Below are positions 49,934 through 58,000 of a DNA stretch of 58,000 nt, piece by piece. The notes under the pieces were generated by a model. The model searched no databases. It was given only the letters and a program-made list of their open reading frames with translations, and had not been told where the DNA came from. Within the stretch, counting starts at the first letter, position 1; the number at the start of each line of letters is the position of its first letter. The DNA comes from Cryptomeria japonica. Lineage: Eukaryota > Streptophyta > Pinopsida > Cupressales > Cupressaceae. The translations under genes and the position numbers were made by a program. The stretch is taken from positions 684,832,583-684,890,582 of the forward strand of contig NC_081412.1 of assembly GCF_030272615.1 (NCBI RefSeq), given 5' to 3'.

Positions 49934-52382
49934 GGTATACAGAGCATCAGGCTCCCCTACATATCAGAAAATATCAAAAACATTCAGAAAATGTCCTAAA
50001 GAAAATACAAAAACATTCAAAAAAAGTAAAGAAAAATCATGCATCCAAACGGTGAACAACCACTCCGGTGGCACCTTGGGTAAGTGCGATGGTAAAAACC
50101 TGGCAAACAGGCGCCACTCGTAAGGGCTATGGCTCCATTATCTTTTCAGACTTGTTGCGATCACATTTACTTCATACATACATCCATCCATCCAAAGCCA
50201 TAGCTTGTTATTCATCTGTCATTAAGAAAGTACTCCATGCGTCTAGCATCCCACCTTTTCATAGTCAGGTCTGAAAACTGGGGGCAATACCCTTAACCTA
50301 TTGATGGAAGTGGATTCTACATTGTCTTATGTGTCATTATGCTCTTCATTCAGGCAATCATCAAAAATATCAAAAACATTCAAAAATGTCCCAGAAAATA
50401 TCAAAAACATTCACAAACAATACAAAATCCAAAAACATTCAAAAATGACTCACAAAATCCACAAACATTCAAAAACTATTACACAAAATCCAAAAACATC
50501 GAAAAACCATCAAAAATCACCCAAAAACATGACAACACCTTGTACATATTCATCCGATTAGATACAAAACAAACATTGACAAAATACTCACACAAATGAC
50601 CACTTATCACTCGACTAACACAATCAACATCAACAATCCAAACTGTCTTAAACAAGGATGCATCCTTCCTTATCAAAACAAAGACAAGATGACGTTTTCT
50701 TTGACAAGAAAATTATGTTAAGCTATCAAATACTTGGTTGATTTGTGAGTACAATCGTTTGTTTATCTGTATCAGGATCTTGCAGCATTGTTTTGTATCA
50801 TTTGCGCATTATTTCCGATGAAGTTCTGGGGCATGTACTAATGGTGTCTACGTGGGAAGTTCACTAAGCTACGTGATCTTATGCAAAATGCAGTCATAGA
50901 TCACTATAGCTTACTGACTACAGCGTATACCTCGACCATATGAGCATGAACCATTACCAAGGATCCATATTCTTTATTCATTATGTATATATTGTTTGTT
51001 TGCAGGTACAATTCTTTTTCTTTGGTTCCTCCTCATCCAATTTGGATAAAGGTTTTTATCTCTTATTACGGTATGCACTTATCTCAGGATATGATCAGCC
51101 TAAGATCAAGGAGGACGATCCAAGTCATGCATGAAAGGAGATAATCCTTGCCTGTTCCGCAAGCAATACTCAGGTCAACTTGATCCATTATATCAAGTTG
51201 CTTGTATTAACTTGCTATATCAAAATCCATGTAAGAAAGACTCTGGTCATCTTGAATCTTTATGTCAAGTTGCTTGTATTTTCTTACAACATTTTAAAGC
51301 TCAATGATGAAAAATAATGCACCATGGATCATCATTCCATCTCATTTGTATATATTGCATTCCATTTGCATTCCATCCATCCATACATTCATAAATAGCT
51401 GCATATCATTCATACATAGTAATGACAATGGATACTCTATTTTCCTCTTCTTCCATAGGAATGTAATAGGTCCTCCATTTCTTCTATCTAACATTGAACC
51501 CCCCCCACCCTCCCCATCTCGATAATCACCATCACATACCCTACATCATGTCCCAATCAACCTAATCAAGCCACATTCATCACCATCCATCTCTAAATAG
51601 GAGGGATTGTGTTTCCTATCCTAAGTCATCCAATAAGTCAAGAAAGTTACTCTATTTGCACAGATACATCAACTCCCACACACCTAGACTATCAACAGAT
51701 ACTCTGATCAAGTACCTTCGGGTCTCAACAGGTAATCAATCATGGTAATCCTAGACTACATCAGGCATTTATCATAATGACCTAGTCTCAACGGGGCTGC
51801 TATGATTCACCACAATCATCCATCCCACGCACACACTATCAATTGATCAACCAATCAAACACAATCCAACAGACAATTACATCAATTGTCTACGTCTCAA
51901 CGAGTATTTTGCTTCAAATACCTTGACTTCATCGGGCAATTACATCAATTGTCTATGTCACCATCAGGTCACTTTGATTCACTTACTCAGACTTTATCAT
52001 GTCCAAGCGACCAACTGACATCAACTGTCACGCTTTGACTTGACCAGGGCAATTAAACCGATTGCATCAGATTGTCCAGCCAATTTAATTCAATTGTATA
52101 GCATCAATCCAAACCCCACACTACATCTGCTATGTATCTCTTGCATGACCTCAGGGTACTCGCCGGCTTGTTGTTTCTTCATATTCACTCCATTTTCTCC
52201 CATTCTTTCATCATTAGTTCTAATTTCTTCTATTCTACCTCCCCTCCACTTTTCATTCTTTTTCGAGAGATCGACCGATTTTTCAAAAAAAAAAAAAAAA
52301 AATTTCGGCCCATCTCTCGAGGGGGCATATCACCCATTAAATTTACATTTTATGGGGCATTTTTTCACACCTATTTTTCTTT
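49934..52382 (+). other. 3' UTR of element D
   Basis: About 2.4 kb without a supported gene. 49966-50030 and 50345-50530 are A-rich repeats of CAAAAACATTCAAAAA-type words. 51150-51290 has a duplicated ATCAAGTTGCTTGTATT unit. 51540-52080 has short ACATCAATTGTCTA-type words at irregular spacing. A second purine tract, CTCGAGGGGGCATAT, at 52316-52330 is shared with E. Confidence 0.6.
50051..50115 (+). ncRNA. Two bulged stem-loops in the 3' UTR of D
   Basis: Unit 3 (50051-50075) has outer arms GGTG and CACC, a bulge AACAA, inner arms CCAC and GTGG and loop TCCG. Unit 4 (50091-50115) has GGTA opposite CGCC (pairing at three of four positions), bulge AAAA, inner arms CCTG and CAGG and loop GCAAA. 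Unit 4 has the same arms and loop as one of the three units in E's 3' UTR. Both lie about 120-180 bases after the end of pol. Confidence 0.6.
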
Positions 52383-52418
52383 CTTTGAAACGACGCGATA
52401 AACCGCACCGTCTCAAAG
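52383..52418 (+). ncRNA. Conserved stem-loop overlapping the polypurine tract (D)
   Basis: CTTTGAAAC (52383-52391) pairs with GTCTCAAAG (52410-52418) apart from one A-C mismatch; GCG and CGC inside form a second arm. The same fold exists in E with different loop sequence. Confidence 0.55.
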
Positions 52419-52427
52419 AGGGGCAAA
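52417..52427 (+). other. Polypurine tract of element D
   Basis: AGAGGGGCAAA directly before the TGTAGTCAC start of the 3' LTR; the same tract as in E. Confidence 0.88.
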
Positions 52428-54227
52428 TGTAGTCACATAAATCTGTCCACTTAATTAAATAAATACTTAGTATTTATTTGATTATTTAACCATCAATTAA
52501 TAATTAATTAAATTAATATTTAATTAATTCATCTTAACCCTATTCTCCTATTAATTAAATAAATTATTCAATTTATTTGATTTAATTCACTTAACCAAAT
52601 TCAGACCATTAATTAAATAAATAAATCATATTTATTTAATTAAATATTCTGTCACATTTAAATAAATTAATATTTATTTAAATCCCCCAAAATTCCACCT
52701 CTCACATTTAAATAAATTAACATTTATTTAAATCACCTTTATCCTCTACCCACTTGCATTTTCCTACAAATGCAAGTTGCACAATTATTTTAAATAAATT
52801 ATTTATTTAAATCACCTTTATCCTCCACCCACTTGTATTTTCCTACAAAAGCAAGTTGCACAACTATTTTAAATAAATTATTTATTTAAAATCCTATTTA
52901 TCCTCACCCACTTGAAACCTTTAATGGTTTCCCTTAAAGTATTCAAACTTGATGGCTTTAAAGTCTTCAAACTTGATGGCTTCCCTTAAAGTCTTCTTAA
53001 GACTTTAATGGTTTTCCTTAAAGTCTTCAAGCCTTTAATGGTTTCCCTCAAAGTCTTCAAGCATTTTAATGCTTTATCTTCTTTTTCTCATTTAAATAAA
53101 TTGATATTTATTTAAATATTTATCCACATGCAACTTACACCATTTAATTGAAATAAATGATTTTATTTTAATTGAAAATACCAAAATTTCTCCCACTTGC
53201 ATTTTCCTACAAAATCCACTTGTCTACCTAAAACCCCTTCTAGATTCTTCTAAACCCTTCCTAATTAGCCTAATCCATCCCCTAAATATTGTCACATTCC
53301 TAAGCAAATTGGAGTCACTTCTCAAAGACTCCAAAGTCTTTGAAAAGCAATTAATGCTTTGTGTGTTCAACAAATTAACCCTCAAAGTCTTGGATAACCT
53401 TTGAAAGCTTTCAACCTTCAACCACTTAATCCCCAAAGTCTCCAACAACCATTAATGGTTACCTCAAACCCTCCCACATGGTTAAAACATTTGTTTTGAC
53501 TCAACCTCTACCCAACCCAAAGGTCTCATCAAGCCTTTAATGCTTTGACCATGATTATCTCTTAAACATTTGCACAAAGGTTTATCCTTGGATTAACTCT
53601 TAATCCAGTGGATAATCTTAATTTGGACTTGACCCTTAGCCTCTAGATAACCATGAGGTCTTCTCAGGCCTTTAATGCCTCCAACCTCTTCTCTCAACCC
53701 AATCCTATGTTGACACTTGTCACCATTTTATTGGTGCCAATTGTGCACATGGATCCCCAACTTTCAAACTTGGCCCTTGATTAAACCATTCAATCTTAAC
53801 CCTTCATTTCCCCATTTCTTCTATAAATAGAACCCTTCTCCTCAAGCAAAAGAGAAGCATTTAGAGTATTGTTGTTATACTGGCATTAGCATAGAGCTTT
53901 CTCATAGCATCACTATCTACTCTTGCATAGTATTTGCTTATCATATTCAACCATCTTGAATCTCCATATGGCATCCATGGCTAGTGCTAAAAGCTGAGAG
54001 CTACACTCATTTGGGACTTGGAGAGGAGAGGAACAAGGGAGGAGCAACTATGAGCATCTTGATTAGCTATTTCATTCTATGTTTATATGCTTTCTATTTC
54101 ATGCTTAATATCTCTCTTGATATGCCTGTTTAGGATAATCTTTTGTTGCTAACACTAACGTATGTTTCTTGTGCTCTTGTGTGTGTTGCCATCAAATAGA
54201 TTTTCTAATCCTTTTTGCAGAGCATCA
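52428..54227 (+). repeat. 3' LTR of element D
   Basis: 1800 bp, the same length as 38107-39906, with about ten single-base differences and no length change. TATA at 53822-53829. CTTTC follows at 54228-54232. Confidence 0.95.
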
Positions 54228-54932
54228 CTTTCTATCATTGTAATCATCAGATTCATCAATATGAAAAGAACTGAATGCAGATTCAACTTTATTTACCAAT
54301 GACCCACTATTGTCAAAGTTACTTAACTCAAATGCATGTAGCTTACCAATAGTAACATCTAAAGAAACTGACATATTGGGTATAGACCTCAATTCATTGA
54401 TTGCAAAAACTCGAATGGAATAGGCAGGTAGTAGGGTTCTCAGCAACTTACTTGTTACATCCTTTTCTTCAATAGTTCCTCCTGCTCCTTTGATTTGATT
54501 TACAATCTCCTTTAGTCTTGTACTGTACTGGGTTATGTTCTCACCTTCATTCATCCTCATAGATTCAAGTTGTCCTCTTAGACTATCCACTTTTTCTCTT
54601 TGAACATGTTCATCTCCACCATTCACCGATATAAGCTTGTTCAACATTGCCTTAGCATCAATACAGCCTTCTAGATCATTAAACTCTGAGTCGGTCAATG
54701 CAGATGTTATTTCAATCATTGCTTGGATATGTTCTTGCTTTGCCTTAATCTCTTCCATTGTCAATGGATAGGTGCTCGGTGTGATGAAATCATTCTCTAG
54801 ATAATAGATAGCATATTCTCCAATTCTTGATAGGTGTAGCTTCATCCTTTTCTACCATGTAGAGAAACTTGACTTGTTCAGCTTCGGTGCATCCCTCTTA
54901 TACATCTTTGGATCTTTTCCTTGAAGTGCCAT
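54228..54932 (-). pseudogene. Copia gag (element C), N-terminal part
   Basis: The start is the ATG at 54932-54930 (MALQGKDPKMYK), about 25 bases after the primer site. A stop at 54854-54852 stands where copia gag has a Trp (STW-KRMKLHL). From the next ATG at 54845 the frame is open for 206 codons to D. LENDFITPSTYP, MIEITSALTDSEFNDLEGCIDAKAM, QLESMRMNEGENITQYSTRLKEIVN and SKLLRTLLPAYSIRVFAINEL are the UBN2-type gag blocks. It forms the capsid. The frame continues at 38101. Confidence 0.85.
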
Positions 54933-54956
54933 TAAACATTTCTTCTGGAGTCCAAA

Positions 54957-54968
54957 GCTCTGATACCA
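54957..54968 (-). other. Primer binding site of element C
   Basis: TGGTATCAGAGC on the minus strand, two bases after the LTR end; the initiator tRNA-Met site as in element B. Confidence 0.92.
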
Positions 54969-54970
54969 CT

Positions 54971-56521
54971 TGATAGTTCTGATACTAAATATGATTAGTA
55001 CAGATGCCAAGCTAACAATATGAGAGGGGGGGGTGAATCATTCAAACTTAATCTTCAATAAAAACAACATATTCAACCTCGGTAACCTTATCAGAAAAAC
55101 AGTAATGCATGCAGACCCATAAATAGATAAGATCACAAACATATAACACCAGATTTAATGTGGAAACCCAAATAGGGAAAAACCACTATGGGATTTCGGA
55201 CCCACTAAGAAATATACTCTTCTAGAGTATGCTCGGTTAAAAGCAAATCTTATTAAAGATTACAAACACATTGCTAGATGTGACCCGGTTAAGGGATTTC
55301 CCTCAGATCTGTTAGGATCTTCACCTTGTTAGAAGTGACCTTTTTAAAGGATTTCAAACACTCAATAAGAATGTCACCTTGCTAGAGGATTTTACAAATA
55401 AGATTGTTAATCCATTCGGTTAAGAGATTTTCTACTACTTCACAAAATAATAGTAATAAAAAATATGTCTGCAACTTCACATCTAAAAATGCTGAAGTAG
55501 ATTCTTATTTGCTTAATACAATCTATTCATAGGACTCATCATGTCCCTCTACTGGCTCTATACTCTGTTATCAAAATAGGTCTTCAAGCTTCTGTGCTCG
55601 GCAATCACTATGTAGCATCCATGTGCATACACTTGCCCACATACATTGTTTATCAACAGTTTCCTATTTATAAACAATCTTCTAACCGCTTAATCTCCTT
55701 GATCACATTTCCCATGATCAATCATAACCATCAGATCTTCAATCTTGTCCAGGTTCAATGTATCCTTCGATCTGAAAAATGTTTTACCTCGCCTTGGAAC
55801 TTGTGCTAGGGTTTTGTGGTTCAATGTGAGTTGTAGATCTTCCTGCTGATCTTTCTTTACCATAGATTATTTAACAATCTTCATACACAGCTTACCAATC
55901 GTTTAATCAACTCCAGCTCATCAGCTTCCTTCATTAAATAATGCTTTTATTCATTCAATGCATTCTGTTATTACTTGGTTGCAACTCGGTAAATACTAAA
56001 CTTCACTTGGTAGACATTTTGTCTTCATTAACCGATAGCGATAACCTTAGGGTTTACTGACTAGGTTTCTTAGGGTTTACTGACTAGGTTCTTTGCTGAG
56101 TAACATAGTATAGTATTAACCTTACAAATAATAGCATATGTAGGATATCAAAACAATCTAAACTTCACGATCTCATCATTGTCTAACTCTGTAATAATTG
56201 CCCATTGAATAACTTATCCCCTTATTCATCATATTCTTTCTGTGTCTTTTACCGACATCTTTATACTCATCAAATCGTACTTCTTAAGATATGGCAACAT
56301 CATACTGAATTAGAAAATCAATTTCTTGACATTAATGACAAAATAATAATATTAAGACATTAATCATCCTTAATCAGTTATATCCATAGTCATCAACAAC
56401 CTTCTCAATATCCTTATTGAAATGCCAACAATCTCTCATTGTAATTGGAATGCCAACATTTGAGAGTGTTTCATCAATGACAACAAGTGATGAATACATT
56501 ACAATCATCATCAAGCCAACA
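54971..56521 (-). repeat. 5' LTR of C, with internal sequence on both sides
   Basis: 1551 bp matching the two-part 3' LTR over most of its length, TGATAGTTCTGATACT to CAAGCCAACA. TATTTATA at 55665-55672 is TATAAATA on the coding strand. On its outer side lies a polypurine tract and 3' UTR-like sequence of another element, not plain flank. Its outermost 63 bases differ from the 3' LTR. I infer a recombinant LTR joining two related elements. Confidence 0.75.
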
Positions 56522-56800
56522 ATCTCCCCCTTTGGTATTGATGGCAACTCTTAGCAAATTTTAGAGTAATACAATACCGCTAAGTGTGCATACACAACAT
56601 ATTTACACATGTGCTCATACTCCCCTTTAATGCAATAATCCCCCTTAATGCATGCATAAATACAAAATTTTCAAAAACACACATACATAGTATTACTCCC
56701 CCTTTGACAACAATACCAAAATGATAAAGTAAAATATATACATATATATAGAAAATATGTATCAAAGTGTTCAGCATATATTACCAAAAAAAGTTCATGT
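56522..56800 (-). mobile_element. 3' end of another copia element, truncated by F
   Basis: On the minus strand it ends with CAAAGGGGGAGAT directly before the LTR and has a second tract (CTCCCCCTTTG, plus strand 56696-56706) about 175 bases upstream, the layout seen at the 3' ends of B and C. No coding part remains. LTR F interrupts it at 56801. Confidence 0.6.
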
Positions 56801-57399
56801 TGTTGGCAAATGCACACTCCAATGAGAAATTGTAGGTGATTGAAGGTATTGTCATTGATGGCAACCTTGCAATCCTATGGCACCGGCACCGGAAGACAAT
56901 TCACCGGCAGCAACCAAGATGATTATCGACACCCTAAACCGATGGGATTTTGTTTATTGCTTAATGTATTTAATTGTAATATCTTTTTTAAGTTGACATG
57001 GCATATTGTAATAAGACTCATTTAAGTATGAGATCTTATAGGATCATTTTGTAAGATTTATGAAAAAGGATAGAACATGGATATGAGGAGCGAATATTGA
57101 TGTAAGGTTTATGATTATTGCAAGAGCTTAAACCGGTACTGAGTCTGACATAGCATATGCTTTTTGTAGTAGTACATCACTTTGGATTTCTATAATCCTC
57201 TTTTGTAAGTCAGTGAGACTTCCTTTGTATTTGAGCAGTGAGCTCTAGGCAGTGAGCCTTCCTGCATGTGCAGGCACCACATTTTGTAGTAATATTCACT
57301 TATTGGCTAGTGAGAAAATATTGTGGGTCACAAATCCCACCGAGGTTTTTCCCACACCAGAGTTTCCTCGCCAAAAATATTGTGTTATGGTGTGCTTTT
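56801..57399 (+). repeat. LTR F, relative of the element B LTR
   Basis: It starts TGTTGGCAAATGCACACTCC and follows the reverse complement of the B LTR for about 590 bases: AATAAGACTCAT.TAAGTATGAG, AAACCGGTACT and AATATTGTGGGTCACAAATCCCACCGAGG. It lacks the last 190 or so bases because LTR G begins at 57400. It is therefore a second member of the B family in this window, in plus orientation. Confidence 0.75.
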
Positions 57400-58000
57400 T
57401 GATGAATACTAAAAGGGGGGGTCAATTAGTATGCCAAAAATCTTTGCACTAAAACACTCACACAGTCTAGAGATAAACCAGTAAAGCAGACTGACAATCA
57501 AACCGGTTATCACACATACAAACCAAAATGTGAATAAACCATTCACCCACAAAAGCAATGCAACCATAACACAGGATATTTGACGTGGAAACCCAACTGG
57601 GAAAATCCACGGTGAGATGGAACTTACAAGTCACTATCTGCAGAATAGAAACCAAACCGGTTAAGGTCATACCAGTTAAGGTCTTACAATGTTCTTCACC
57701 AGAACAGATCCTATTAGGAATCTCAATCTCTATTAGGAGATAAGTCCGATTAAAGACTACCTTGTTAGAAGATTTTAGATTCACATGTGTGAACCACCTT
57801 GTTAGAGGATTTTACAAAGGCTTTGATCCCTACCCGGTTAAGGGCTACAAACTTGTCAAAGATGTGAGTAATCAGCAAGTGTTTGATCTATCTACTAGCA
57901 CAAACTGCTTGATTAGATCCAGTATTGCTCATAGCTAATGCATTCCAGCATTGCTTCAATCCTCTCTATCTCACTCTCAGTTACAACTTGATCTTCTCTA
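57400..58000 (-). repeat. LTR G, start of an element running off the window
   Basis: It starts TGATGAATACTAAAAGGGG on the plus strand and carries the G run, the GTGGAAACCC..GGGAAAATCC block at 57585-57608 and ACCGGTTAAG words seen in C and H. CTTTT at 57395-57399 could be its target duplication; the other copy is outside the window. Orientation is inferred from the shared LTR landmarks. Confidence 0.6.

Larger units (their letters stand above)
38107..54227 (+). mobile_element. Gypsy/Tat element D
   Basis: 16,121 bp with 1800-bp LTRs, flanked by CTTTC. Plus-strand order: LTR, primer site, 2.7-kb leader, gag with zinc finger, protease, G-patch-like segment, acidic spacer, reverse transcriptase, RNase H, second RNase H, integrase, 2.5-kb 3' UTR, polypurine tract, LTR. 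It is homologous to E throughout the proteins and shares its polypurine tract, 3' hairpin and stem-loop units, but its LTR is more than twice as long and it has no antisense PMD gene. I count about ten LTR differences in 1800 bases. Confidence 0.93.
16508..56521 (-). mobile_element. Copia element C, split by gypsy elements E and D
   Basis: In minus orientation: 5' LTR (56521-54971), primer site (54968-54957), gag (54932-54228 and 38101-about 37640), protease, integrase, reverse transcriptase, RNase H (to 34594), polypurine tract (34214-34202), 3' LTR (34201-33825 and 17644-16508). Without E and D it is about 7.7 kb, a normal copia length. The LTR copies differ by roughly 5-6 percent in the part I compared. 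The frame has several stops but few frameshifts. Both 16-kb gypsy elements landed in it after it was in place. Confidence 0.85.

Overview
The window is plant nuclear DNA made almost entirely of LTR retrotransposons inserted into one another; I see no convincing single-copy host gene, rRNA, tRNA or CRISPR array. Ty1/copia and Ty3/gypsy Tat-lineage proteins, tRNA-iMet-type primer sites, 5-bp target duplications and 16-kb gypsy elements suggest a large, repeat-rich plant genome. A gymnosperm is my guess, but the sequence does not prove it.

Layout. 1-130: relic of a gypsy protease. 131-3662: AT-rich sequence with short repeats and a primer-site-like relic. 3663-15480: old copia element A (+), with 5' LTR, decayed gag-pol and no 3' LTR. 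It is split at 7125-13878 by element B (-), which has two 786-bp LTRs, primer site, polypurine tract and a perfect GTTAT target duplication. B encodes a coiled-coil/zinc-knuckle protein and a large unknown protein, but no protease, integrase or reverse transcriptase. 15478-16507: LTR fragment H. 16508-56521: copia element C (-), about 7.7 kb of its own sequence, split by two young gypsy/Tat elements. E (-, 17645-33819, 782-bp LTRs, target site CATAG) sits in C's 3' LTR. D (+, 38107-54227, 1800-bp LTRs, target site CTTTC) sits in C's gag. 56522-58000: 3' end of another copia element, a B-type LTR (F), and the start of another LTR (G) running off the window.

How the genes work together. D and E each carry gag, aspartic protease, a G-patch-like segment, reverse transcriptase, RNase H, a second archaeal-type RNase H and integrase in one reading frame. 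E also carries, antisense and downstream of pol, a two-exon gene for a plant mobile domain (PMD) protein. B probably depends on enzymes from another element.

Order of events from LTR divergence counted by eye: A is oldest; B (about 7 percent) and C (about 5-6 percent) are intermediate; D and E (about 0.5 percent each) are recent.

Most interesting points: (1) a bulged stem-loop motif recurs in the coding region and 3' UTR of both D and E, with changed but still complementary arms; (2) a hairpin overlaps the polypurine tract of both; (3) the spliced antisense PMD gene in E shares a GCGTCTGTG leader repeat with E's own gag leader; (4) D carries 12 in-frame stops and no frameshift although its LTRs are nearly identical; (5) B is a protein-coding but enzyme-less LTR element.
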